The notes under the pieces: generated by a model
What the model was told of the DNA's origin: nothing
Seen by the model: only the letters and a program-made list of their open reading frames with translations
The model's database searches: none
Made by a program: the position numbers and the translations under genes
Part shown: positions 1-5,472 of the stretch, piece after piece
How the letters are laid out: each line of letters opens with the position of its first letter
Position numbering within the stretch: position 1 is the stretch's first letter
Source of the DNA: Candidatus Solincola jinzensis
GTDB taxonomy: Bacteria > Actinomycetota > Geothermincolia > Geothermincolales > RBG-13-55-18
DNA length: 7,123 nt
NCBI GenBank assembly: GCA_015711875.1
Contig: JACVJG010000139.1
Location: 1-7,123 of the forward strand
Direction: 5' to 3'

Positions 1-2
1 GC

Positions 3-425
3 CTTGAGAGAGGGCCCGGGGCAAAGGGCGAAACGCCGCGACCGGCTCCGGCCGCGGTGGGGGAGCCGGCGAAGGCCATGTACATCGCCGAGGGCTATGC
101 CGGCGGCGGCTTCGACACCTGGATACTGCTCGCCAATCCCAACCGCGAGGACGCCCACGCCACCGTCACCTTCGCCCGCGAGGACGGCAGGGAGGTGGTG
201 AGGGAGCTGGACATCCCGGCCTCCTCGCGCTCCAGCATCCTGGCCGACGAGGTAAAAGGGCTGGAGGGTTGCTCCTTCTCCACCCGTGTGGATTGCGACC
301 TGCCGCTATTCGTGGAGCGCTCCATGTATTTCTTCTACCATGACCGGGCGGGGGGCACCAACTGCCCGGCGTTGGAAAGTCCTTCCACCCGCCGTTTCTT
401 CGCCGAGGGCTACACCGGGGGCTGA
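3..425 (+). CDS. C-terminal end of an extracellular-type repeat protein, cut off at the start of its second visible repeat (5' end outside window)
   Basis: The frame is open from the left edge, so the gene very likely begins upstream; a GTG at 57 is the first in-window start but is probably internal. The first residues are a Gly/Pro/Ala-rich linker. One domain of about 105 residues follows, from EGYAGGGFDTWILLANPN to the next EGYTGG, with alternating hydrophobic and polar residues typical of a beta-sandwich, a pair of Cys residues (GCSF and VDCD) and a VERSMYFFYHDR segment. Domains of this style recur in surface or secreted proteins of anaerobic actinobacterial genomes; I recall a resemblance to DUF5719-like repeats but cannot verify it. 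The TGA at 423-425 falls six residues into the second copy of the repeat, exactly where GFDTW would follow, so the protein looks truncated. No neighbour is co-oriented within 400 bases. Coding status is fairly sure; function is unknown, perhaps cell-envelope adhesion. Confidence 0.7.
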   Translation, partial: LERGPGAKGETPRPAPAAVGEPAKAMYIAEGYAGGGFDTWILLANPNREDAHATVTFAREDGREVVRELDIPASSRSSILADEVKGLEGCSFSTRVDCDLPLFVERSMYFFYHDRAGGTNCPALESPSTRRFFAEGYTGG

Positions 426-874
426 GATACCCGGGCCTGATCGTCCGATTTCGGGTATTTACATGTGTTTGGGGAGCATTGGGCGTCATGACCGACCTGC
501 CTTTTGTTACCGGGACGGTAAAGTCCGTACGCAGGACCACGCTGTCCTCCAGAGCCAGGCCATCACGGAGTGACCGAGGATCGGGATCCTGCAAGGGAAA
601 AGAATACGTTTTTCTAGCGCAATGGTGGTGATATCCGGGATGTTAGTACTGTTTTTACTGTTCCCGGTCGGCCTGATCACGATTGGCCTCGGTGTGCAGG
701 AAGGACGATCCGAGGGCCGTAGCGCTTTCCGTACCCATTGGGTCTCCCTGCTGCGAGCCCGGTATTCGGGTAGAATGTTCTATGGAGGAGGGGGGTTCGT
801 CGCGCTGACGAAAAGGGACCGGTGTTAGGTCCATAATGGGATATTATGGTATAAGGAACGGGGATGAGGATTAA
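426..874. other. 449-base stretch with no recognisable gene; possibly decayed coding DNA
   Basis: No frame here gives a recognisable protein. A plus-strand ORF at 622-828 has a hydrophobic start (MLVLFLLFPVGLITIGLGV) but no good ribosome binding site, and its second half reads like random sequence, so I do not call it a gene. Just past the stop of the repeat protein, bases at 420-434 still resemble the repeat's coding DNA (about 11 of 15 identical to the ggc-ttc-gac-acc-tgg stretch), hinting that the repeat once continued. The last 40 bases (835-860) are AT-richer with TATTAT and TATAAG strings and probably contain the promoter of the metallopeptidase gene, but no good -35 at standard spacing is visible. 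Confidence 0.4.
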
Positions 875-1249
875 ATGGTGGGCCGGGAGGAGTTCGAGGG
901 GCTTGTCGTGGAAGCCCTGGAGGGTTTCCCGGAGGAATTCCGCCGACTTGTCTTCGACAACCTCGCGGTGGTGGTGGAGGATGTGGCCTCACCTGAGGAA
1001 GCGCGGAGAGCGGGAGTGCGCGATCCCATGACCCTTCTGGGGCTGTATAGCGGCGTTCCCTTCACGCATTGGGGAAAGGGCCACTACATGGGGCCGCCCG
1101 ACGTGATCAGGATATACCGTCTGCCCATCCTGGCGGAGGCAGGGGCGCGGGGAGACGTGCGGGAAAAAGTGCGGCAGGTGGTGCTGCACGAGCTGGGGCA
1201 CCGCGCCGGCCTCGACGAGGAACGCCTGCGCGAACTGGGCGTCTACTGA
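875..1249 (+). CDS. Small zincin-type metallopeptidase (Zincin_1 / PF06262-like family)
   Basis: The 124-residue protein has the zinc-binding motif HELGHRAGLD at residues 105-114, an HExxHxxGxxD pattern with His105 and His109 as ligands, Glu106 as the catalytic base and Asp114 as probable third ligand. The N-terminal part (EEFEGLVVEALEGFPEEFR, then LAVVVEDV) and the middle (LLGLYSGVPF, then IRIYRLPIL) match the layout of the short bacterial metallopeptidase family Zincin_1, whose members are also about 110-140 residues. There is no signal peptide, so it should be cytoplasmic. The ATG at 875 follows a GATGAGGATTAA stretch that can serve as ribosome binding site. It stands alone and converges on the activase gene. 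Substrates of this family are not established, so only the protease fold is claimed. Confidence 0.9.
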   Translation: MVGREEFEGLVVEALEGFPEEFRRLVFDNLAVVVEDVASPEEARRAGVRDPMTLLGLYSGVPFTHWGKGHYMGPPDVIRIYRLPILAEAGARGDVREKVRQVVLHELGHRAGLDEERLRELGVY

Positions 1250-1456
1250 CCCCGCGGGGAGAAGCCCCTTGCCTTAAAGTGGATCACGGAAGTCACGGGA
1301 AAGGGCTAGTGCCTCTCTCTCGCCACCGCCGCCTAAGCGCCCCATCCGGCCACTGTTCATGTCGAATCTACGGGACGCTGGTGGCTCGGCGCAAGATCTG
1401 GAAAAGGCCACCGTCGATGCTGGCCGTGATGTCGTTCGCCTCGGCCCCAAAGGCGC
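1250..1456. other. Convergent intergenic region between metallopeptidase and activase genes
   Basis: A perfect 10-base palindrome CCCCGCGGGG lies at 1250-1259, directly after the metallopeptidase stop, but no T-run follows, so it is not a convincing intrinsic terminator. A looser inverted repeat pairs GCCCCTTGCC near 1264 with GGAAAGGGC near 1299. Both flanking genes end here, so transcription termination from both sides is expected. No ORF is credible. Confidence 0.4.
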
Positions 1457-2200
1457 TTATTGCAGGGCGGAGAGGGCCGCGCCCATGGCCCCCACGAGCT
1501 GCGGGTTCTCCGGGATGAGCAGGGGGAGGCCAAGGCGCTTTTCCAGCAGCGCCCTCAGACAGGGGTTGCGCGCCACCCCGCCCGCGAAGACCACCTCGCG
1601 CTCCACCCCTACCCGCTTGAGCAGGGACACCGCGCGGTCGCAGATGGCCTCATGCAGGCCGCGGGCGATCTCCGGGCGGGGCGTGCCGCGGGCGATGAGC
1701 CCGGTGACCTCGGACTCCGCGAACACCGTGCACATGCTGGATATCTTTACCTCCGCCTCCGTTTCCAGGGCGATGCGGCCCATCTCCTCGATGGAAAGGC
1801 CCATGGCGGCGGCCATCACCTCGAGGAACTTACCCGTGCCCGCCGCGCAACGGTCGTTCATCTGAAAGTCGGCTACCTTCCCGCCCGGCGCCAGGGAGAT
1901 GGCCTTGGTGTCCTGGCCCCCGATGTCCAGGATGGTGCGGCACTGTGGGAAAAGGCGATGGCATCCCAGCGCGAAGGCCTTGATCTCGGTGATGGTGGAG
2001 TCGGCGAAATTGGCCTGGGCGAGATGCCTGCCGTAACCCGTGGCCACCAGGACCTCGAAGCTGCGGTCCTCCAGAAGGCGCCGGCATTGCTCCAGGGGAT
2101 CGAAGGTGGTGGCCACCACCTCTCCCCGCAACAACCTGTCGCCGTCCATCTCCACCAGGGCTATGGTCCGCGACCCGATATCCAGTCCGCCTATGGCCAT
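1457..2200 (-). CDS. ATP-dependent activase of a 2-hydroxyacyl-CoA dehydratase / double-cubane reductase (BadF/BadG/BcrA/HgdC family)
   Basis: The 247-residue protein carries the full motif set of the family (PF01869, ASKHA fold): phosphate loop GGLDIGS at 4-10, TGYGRH at 54-59, TEIKAFALG at 71-79, DIGGQDTK at 92-99, NDRCAAGTG at 115-123, SSMCTVFAESE at 154-164, FAGGVARN at 205-212 and a closing GAMGAALSA. In this family a homodimer holds one [4Fe-4S] cluster bound by two Cys per subunit; Cys118 and Cys157 are the obvious ligands here. ATP hydrolysis drives transfer of a very low-potential electron to a partner of the HgdB/DCCP class, which is encoded just upstream. Length fits the short HgdC and DCCP-reductase type. 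The ATG at 2200 (minus strand) has GGGAG nine bases upstream. It is last in the minus-strand set, 423 bases after the reductase gene, so it may have its own promoter. The protein is cytoplasmic and should be oxygen-sensitive. Confidence 0.95.
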   Translation of the reverse strand: MAIGGLDIGSRTIALVEMDGDRLLRGEVVATTFDPLEQCRRLLEDRSFEVLVATGYGRHLAQANFADSTITEIKAFALGCHRLFPQCRTILDIGGQDTKAISLAPGGKVADFQMNDRCAAGTGKFLEVMAAAMGLSIEEMGRIALETEAEVKISSMCTVFAESEVTGLIARGTPRPEIARGLHEAICDRAVSLLKRVGVEREVVFAGGVARNPCLRALLEKRLGLPLLIPENPQLVGAMGAALSALQ

Positions 2201-2623
2201 GCGATCACTCTCCCGGTCCCCGTGGCATCACTTGCCTTTTTCCGCCTGCGTGACTCCCGCGCGCGCAAAGCGCTCTGGTGCAAACCGAAAGTTTCCGGTT
2301 CCCAGCACAACGCGTTGCCCGCGCGCGTGTAAAGCTCAGTATAGAAAAATACACCATGAGGCAAGCGCAAAGCCATGTCGCGGCTGAGGACGGATCCGAC
2401 CTTCGGGCGACCCTCGCCTGTTCCCTTCACCATGGATGGCGGGGCATGGGAACCGCGGGTCAGCCCGCGTGTTCTCCATCCCATGAGCCACCGCGGCAGC
2501 TCCGCGGTAAAAGGCCGGAAAGCATGGCGGTGCCGTTATGGCGCGATGTAGGCACCTGCGGCCTGCCGCATCACGCTCCTGGGGAATCAGCTCCCGGTGC
2601 AGTCTTCCGCGCCGCCCCAGGCG
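2201..2623 (-). other. 423-base gap between reductase and activase genes, with strong hairpins
   Basis: This spacer is far longer than the 23-base gap upstream in the same gene set. It contains perfect inverted repeats: CGCGGG/CCCGCG at 2454-2459 and 2464-2469 with a 4-base loop, and ACCGCGG/CCGCGGT at 2490-2496 and 2502-2508 with a 5-base loop. Neither is followed by a T-run on the minus strand, so they are not classic terminators; they might be RNA-processing or mRNA-stabilising elements. A minus-strand ORF at 2191-2484 overlaps the activase start and does not look like a protein. AT-richer DNA at 2328-2355 (with a GTGTA/TACAC inverted repeat) is a possible site for an activase promoter. 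Confidence 0.5.
2490..2508. repeat. Perfect 7-bp inverted repeat (hairpin) in the reductase-activase spacer
   Basis: ACCGCGG and CCGCGGT are exact reverse complements separated by CAGCT. The stem is almost all G-C and would form in either strand's RNA. AAAA follows on the plus strand, and the minus strand lacks a T-tract downstream, so termination is not supported. A second hairpin 20 bases away (2454-2469) makes a structured segment likely in the transcript that links reductase and activase. Confidence 0.5.
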
Positions 2624-3910
2624 TCAGGGTTTCTCCCCCGCGCCCACCATCTCGATAAGCGCCTGCACGCGCGTGGAGAGCTGGCCCACGTCCTCGGCGC
2701 TGTAATCTGTCTCCAGATAGAGGAAGGGCACGCCCAGCTTCTCCAGCTCGCGTTGCACCCCGAAGGCCTCCACGGTATAGGGGTCACAGAACTGCAGGGC
2801 GTAATAGACCACCGCGTCGATGTCGTAGTCCCGCACCAGTTCCTTTATGTGTTCCATGCGCTCACGGTTAGGGGTGAAGATGGCGCAGTGTATCTTCAGG
2901 TACCGGTCCGCGATATTGTCCAGGAGCGTATCCAGGTCCGGCGCTTCCTCGTCCACAAGGTTGTCGAAATAGCGTATGCCGGTGCACATCTCGTCCATGG
3001 CCACCACCGCGCCCGAGGTCTCGATGATGGTGGCTACCTTCCAATTGGGAAGGGCCATGGGGCATCCCGAGAGGAGGATGCGAGGACGGTGCGCGCCTCC
3101 GATGTAGACGCCCTCCTCACGGCGCCTCTCCAGCTCGTCGCAGAGGGCGTTGACCTTTTCCGTCAGCCTCTTCGGGTCATCGTAGAAGGCTATCTGGTCC
3201 ACGAGCAGGGCGTCCCGTCCGGAGATGACGGGGGGATCGCTTTTGCGCAACTCCTCCAGGCGCAGCAGGGCTTTGCGCTTCTCGTTGATGATCCTGACCG
3301 CCTCGCGCAGTTCCTCCAGCCCCACCTTTTTCCCCGCCAGCTCCTCCAGGCGGACCAGCAACCGCCTTATCTCTTTCCTCCACATGTCGCGGTCGTGCTC
3401 CAGCTTCATCTGGGGCACCTCCATAACATGCACGGGCTGCAACTCACCCAGCACCTCGAAATACTTCTTCTTGCCGTCGCAGGTGGTCTCTCCCACCAGG
3501 AGGTCGCAGGACTCGATGTAGGGGCAGACCTTGGCGAGCTTGAACCCCAGTGATGACTTGATAAGGGCGCAGATGTTGCGGGGCAGGTGTTTCTCGGCTT
3601 CCTCGGGAGCCACCTGCGCTCCCGCGCAGAGGCCCACGCAGATGCCGCCCACGGCCACTATGAGCTCCTCCGGCACGTAAGTGCAGAAGGTACCCACCAC
3701 CACGCCGCCCGAATCGCGGTGCTCCACCAGCTCCTTAACGCGCAGCCCGTGCACCTCCGAGAACACGAAATCGAAGTACTCCATGCCTTGCGGCCGGTTC
3801 TCCTGACTCAGGATGTGCTCCTGGTACATGGGGGGAAGCACTTCCAGCAGGCCGGCGTGAGCCTCCAGGTCTATGCCCAGCTTCTCCCACATGGCGTCGT
3901 AATCGGACAT
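2624..3910 (-). CDS. Double-cubane-cluster reductase (DCCP-like member of the 2-hydroxyacyl-CoA dehydratase subunit family, PF06050-like)
   Basis: The 428-residue protein matches from end to end the pattern I know for double-cubane-cluster proteins: YFDFVFSEVHGLRVKEL at 45-61, GTFCTYVPEELI at 73-84, CVGLCAGAQ at 91-99, LPRNICALIKSSLGFK at 109-124, CPYIESCDLLVGETTCDGKKK at 129-149, ISGRDALLVDQIAFYDDP at 229-246, SGCPMALPNWK at 281-291 and a closing ETDYSAEDVGQLSTR. Cys76, Cys91, Cys95, Cys129, Cys135, Cys144, Cys283 and Cys309 are candidate cluster ligands; which ones bind is not readable here. Characterised DCCP carries an [8Fe-9S] double-cubane and, with an ATP-using activase, reduces small substrates such as acetylene in vitro; classical relatives dehydrate 2-hydroxyacyl-CoA. 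Unlike classical dehydratases, which need two subunits of this fold, only one is present, favouring the homodimeric DCCP type. The ATG at 3910 has an excellent AGGAGGG three bases upstream. It lies 23 bases after the DUF3343 gene. Confidence 0.93.
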   Translation of the reverse strand: MSDYDAMWEKLGIDLEAHAGLLEVLPPMYQEHILSQENRPQGMEYFDFVFSEVHGLRVKELVEHRDSGGVVVGTFCTYVPEELIVAVGGICVGLCAGAQVAPEEAEKHLPRNICALIKSSLGFKLAKVCPYIESCDLLVGETTCDGKKKYFEVLGELQPVHVMEVPQMKLEHDRDMWRKEIRRLLVRLEELAGKKVGLEELREAVRIINEKRKALLRLEELRKSDPPVISGRDALLVDQIAFYDDPKRLTEKVNALCDELERRREEGVYIGGAHRPRILLSGCPMALPNWKVATIIETSGAVVAMDEMCTGIRYFDNLVDEEAPDLDTLLDNIADRYLKIHCAIFTPNRERMEHIKELVRDYDIDAVVYYALQFCDPYTVEAFGVQRELEKLGVPFLYLETDYSAEDVGQLSTRVQALIEMVGAGEKP

Positions 3911-3933
3911 GGTCCCTCCTTTCGGAATGCGTC

Positions 3934-4176
3934 CTATACCCAGCGTGAGCTGTAAGGCTCCACCTTTGCGTAGATCACCCCCTTACCTTCCAGGCAGGCG
4001 ACCGCCGCGTCCTTGTCCTCCGGCGATACGCGCAGGGATATGCCGCAATTGACGGTGAACTCTCTGGGGGTGTTGATCACGGCGTGCTTGACCCCGGCGC
4101 TTTTGAGGGCGGATTCGGCGCTGATCGCCTGGTGCGTGGAGTCGAAAAGGATCACGTAACAGTTATAGCCTTCCAT
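3934..4176 (-). CDS. DUF3343-family small protein (putative Se/S carrier-like), first gene of the reductase set
   Basis: I place the start at the ATG at 4176, giving 80 residues; the in-frame extension to 4347 reads as arginine-rich noise and crosses AT-rich promoter-like DNA. The protein opens with the strand YNCYVILFDSTHQAISAE, then ALKSAGVKHAVINTPREF, then NCGISLRV (Cys44) and a closing VIYAKVEPY. This is the pattern of DUF3343 (PF11823), including the conserved Cys-Gly before a hydrophobic strand. Family members are around 75-90 residues, often sit beside 2-hydroxyacyl-CoA dehydratase-type genes in anaerobes, and are described only as putative selenium/sulfur carriers. Position 23 bases upstream of the reductase gene suggests a shared transcript, perhaps with a role in sulfur handling for its cluster (inference). 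The ribosome binding site is weak (GTAAGA upstream). Confidence 0.85.
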   Translation of the reverse strand: MEGYNCYVILFDSTHQAISAESALKSAGVKHAVINTPREFTVNCGISLRVSPEDKDAAVACLEGKGVIYAKVEPYSSRWV

Positions 4177-4238
4177 GGGAATCTTACATAAGCGTTGCTT
4201 ATAATGATCATGGTGATATCTAATACGCGCACGTCGAA

Positions 4239-4266
4239 TATATAATAATCTGTCGCGATAGGGCAA
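4239..4266 (-). promoter_or_regulatory. Candidate promoter for the DUF3343-reductase transcript
   Basis: Reading the minus strand, TTGCCC (4266-4261) is followed after 16 bases by TATATA (4244-4239) in a locally AT-rich stretch (4190-4262). This would give a leader of roughly 55 bases before the ATG at 4176. The -35 matches consensus only in TTG and the -10 in four of six, so this is a plausible rather than firm promoter. A second TATAAG-like string closer to the gene (near 4200) lacks a well-spaced -35. Confidence 0.35.
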
Positions 4267-4422
4267 TGACCAAGGGCACCGCAACCATGGACGCGGTCGC
4301 CCGCGGGAGCGGAACAGCGCACAGGGTGGTGGCAACGGCTGTCCCAAGGGCGGGAAAAATGGAATCCCGTCGCCCGGGACCGAGCGAAGGGACGGTATTG
4401 GGCAATGACGCTTTCAGGAGGC

Positions 4423-4629
4423 CTAAACGGCTTCCTTCCTATATATCAAATGCCGGTCCCAGGCGACGGGCGGTTCATTCCCTCGTTTTGCGCCCTCGAG
4501 CGGCCGCGGATAGCAGAGGCAACACGCCAGGTGCATAGGCATATCGCAACCGTAACGGGAGAGATAAGGGTAACGCCTTTCGGCGACTCTTCGCAGCTCC
4601 GCGTCCCCGATGCTGTTGATCACCTTCAT
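4423..4629 (-). CDS. Unrecognised Cys-rich small basic protein, 68 residues
   Basis: I do not recognise this protein. The start at ATG 4629 is chosen because AAGGG lies nine bases upstream and a well-formed promoter (4679-4707) sits just beyond; a longer in-frame version starting at 4680 would overlap that promoter's -10. The protein is helical and arginine-rich at first (GDAELRRVAERR, residues 8-19), then has Cys28, Cys36, Cys37 and Cys39 with His33 nearby (GCDMPMHLACCLCYP), and ends in a basic tail. The Cys/His cluster could bind a metal, but no standard zinc motif is complete. About two thirds of third codon positions are G or C, as in genuine genes of the window. There are 12 Lys/Arg against 8 Asp/Glu and no membrane segment. 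It is divergent from the 50-residue gene across the AT-rich island. The overlapping plus-strand frame (4405-4656) is less protein-like. Confidence 0.5.
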   Translation of the reverse strand: MKVINSIGDAELRRVAERRYPYLSRYGCDMPMHLACCLCYPRPLEGAKRGNEPPVAWDRHLIYRKEAV

Positions 4630-4678
4630 GGCTCTCATCCCTTGTGTTTTCCATAAAGACAACATTCTGCCTGCAATC

Positions 4679-4707
4679 ATTATAATTTGCTATCTAAAGG
4701 CGTTGAA
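4679..4707 (-). promoter_or_regulatory. Candidate sigma-70-type promoter for the Cys-rich small gene
   Basis: On the minus strand TTCAAC (4707-4702) and a perfect TATAAT (4684-4679) are separated by exactly 17 bases. Transcription would start near 4672, leaving a leader of about 40 bases before the ATG at 4629. The -10 is ideal; the -35 matches three of six. The site lies at the left edge of the AT-rich island. Confidence 0.5.
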
Positions 4708-4920
4708 TAATACCTGAGTATGAATATATACTGGTTATAATGCGTATGAATTATTCATTTAAATATATACTATCTCCTTTCCAGTACTCTTTATCAGGTC
4801 TTCAGGGCTATGCATGTTTCAAAACCACCTTAAAATACCTCAATAGTGTAACAAATACAGTATATCTTGACACTATAGTATTCCGATGTTACTTTAATTA
4901 TAGCTTGTGTTTCACTATTA
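4681..4920. other. AT-rich island (about 30% GC) between two divergent small genes
   Basis: Counting gives 71 G or C in 240 bases, against a GC-rich background on both sides. It holds a 10-base direct repeat AATATATACT at 4723-4732 and 4762-4771, a CACTAT(A/T) motif in three places (4842-4849 inverted, 4870-4877, 4912-4919), and promoter-like sequences facing outwards at both ends. A 64-codon ORF at 4740-4934 is open but has no ribosome binding site and is AT-driven, so I do not call it. It may be a regulatory region, a nucleoid-protein target or a scar of inserted DNA. Confidence 0.6.
4867..4895 (+). promoter_or_regulatory. Candidate promoter for the 50-residue protein
   Basis: A perfect TTGACA (4867-4872) is followed after 17 bases by TACTTT (4890-4895); alternative -10 strings (TTTAAT, TTATAG) lie slightly further on. 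The leader would be about 40 bases and would include the AGGAAGG at 4921-4927. The -35 is ideal, the -10 weak. One copy of the ACACTATA motif (4870-4877) overlaps the -35, which suits an operator role. Confidence 0.45.
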
Positions 4921-4938
4921 AGGAAGGTTGGTGAAGAG

Positions 4939-5091
4939 ATGTACAGCGACAACGAGGTCGAGAGGTGGTTCCTGGGCCTGCCGTTCGTGGACGAAAACGC
5001 GGGTGAGATGGCGGAGATGCTCGTGTTTCCCTGCCTGAGCGAGGAAGAGGTGGAGCGTATCTACCTCGGCCTGCCTCTCATAGCCGCCTGA
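4939..5091 (+). CDS. Unrecognised acidic small protein, 50 residues, with an internal duplication
   Basis: The ATG at 4939 follows AGGAAGG (4921-4927) and a closer GAAGAG; codon use turns GC-rich exactly at the start codon after the AT-rich island, which supports real coding. The protein contains two related segments, EVERWFLGLPFV at residues 6-17 and EVERIYLGLPLI at residues 37-48, sharing EVER-x-aromatic-LGLP-x-hydrophobic. Between them lies AGEMAEMLVFPC with the only Cys (Cys32). It has 11 acidic and 2 basic residues, no signal peptide and no clear membrane span, so a soluble cytoplasmic protein or peptide-like partner is likely. It matches no family I know. The nearest genes are the divergent Cys-rich protein and, downstream on the same strand, the XRE-cupin regulator. 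Confidence 0.6.
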   Translation: MYSDNEVERWFLGLPFVDENAGEMAEMLVFPCLSEEEVERIYLGLPLIAA

Positions 5092-5291
5092 ACCCGCGGC
5101 CGTCATGTTGCCGTCGCCATAGTGAAGGCGAACACCTGCCTGGGAAACGCGTGGCAGCGGGCATACGGGGAAGAGAGCGCTCGCCGGCGCCCAGGCACAC
5201 TGACGCCGCTTCCAGCGTTGGGTTGGGTTTGGGCGTCGGCCTTGCTCGGGCAGGGTATTATGGGGCAGGTTTTGCCCTTTTAGGGAGGATC
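5092..5291. other. Intergenic stretch with a weak terminator-like hairpin
   Basis: No credible gene is visible; a plus-strand frame open from 5151 reads as noise until the possible start at 5292. A hairpin followed by TTTT lies at 5263-5281. Confidence 0.35.
5263..5281 (+). terminator. Weak intrinsic terminator candidate
   Basis: GGGCA (5263-5267) and TGCCC (5273-5277) form a 5-bp stem with a 5-base loop, followed directly by TTTT (5278-5281). It lies 172 bases after the stop of the 50-residue gene and could end that transcript. The short stem and short T-run keep confidence low. Confidence 0.35.
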
Positions 5292-5423
5292 GTGTCACCA
5301 CCAATCGGCGGTTGCCGCCCCGTATATGCGATGCGGCCTTTGGTGGCCAACGAGCTCCTGGCCCGTGCGGGCGGGTTCGCCATGGAAGCCATCGAAAAAG
5401 GTAGAAATGAGCCGATGCCATAA
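5292..5423 (+). CDS. Possible 43-residue small protein with a GTG start (uncertain)
   Basis: A GTG at 5292 is preceded by GGGAGG with only three bases between, shorter than ideal. The frame runs 43 residues to TAA at 5421-5423. The second half (VANELLARAGGFAMEAIEKG) has good coding composition and an amphipathic helical look; the first part is Pro/Gly-rich with one Cys. An ATG at 5330 would give a 30-residue version. I do not recognise it. It may be a real short peptide, the remnant of a longer gene, or chance. Confidence 0.3.
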   Translation: MSPPIGGCRPVYAMRPLVANELLARAGGFAMEAIEKGRNEPMP

Positions 5424-5458
5424 TATAGGGCGTTGATCATTGTTGTATTATGTATGGC
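5417..5458. promoter_or_regulatory. Imperfect dyad upstream of the XRE-cupin regulator, candidate operator
   Basis: GCCATA (5417-5422) and TATGGC (5453-5458) are reverse complements, with further partial symmetry inward (ATAATATA against TATTATGTA) and a palindromic TGATCA (5434-5439) almost at the centre. The AT-rich sequence between is promoter-like. Autoregulation by the downstream XRE protein is a natural guess but not shown. Confidence 0.35.
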
Positions 5459-5472
5459 GGAATCCGCGTTGC

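Noticed and set aside
622..828. 68-residue plus-strand ORF with a hydrophobic N-terminus
   Set aside because: No ribosome binding site, the second half is not protein-like, and it lies in a stretch that looks decayed.
1359..2332. Long plus-strand ORFs opposite the activase gene
   Set aside because: They are antisense shadows of a gene with complete family motifs on the minus strand.
2191..2484. 97-residue minus-strand ORF in the reductase-activase spacer
   Set aside because: It overlaps the activase start, has no recognisable motif, and its composition is noise-like.
2597..3955. Plus-strand ORFs of 318 and 122 residues opposite the reductase gene
   Set aside because: His/Leu/Gln-rich antisense shadows; the minus-strand frame is unmistakably the reductase.
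4177..4347. N-terminal extension of the DUF3343 protein
   Set aside because: Arginine-rich, unlike the family, and encoded by promoter-like AT-rich DNA; the family start fits the ATG at 4176.
4261..4409. Direct repeat GGGCAATGAC at 4261-4270 and 4400-4409, considered as an insertion target duplication
   Set aside because: Ten-base repeats are expected by chance in a window this size, and the DNA between carries no transposase or terminal inverted repeats.
4740..4934. 64-residue ORF in the AT-rich island
   Set aside because: No ribosome binding site and residue use driven by AT-rich DNA; it overlaps promoter elements of the next gene.
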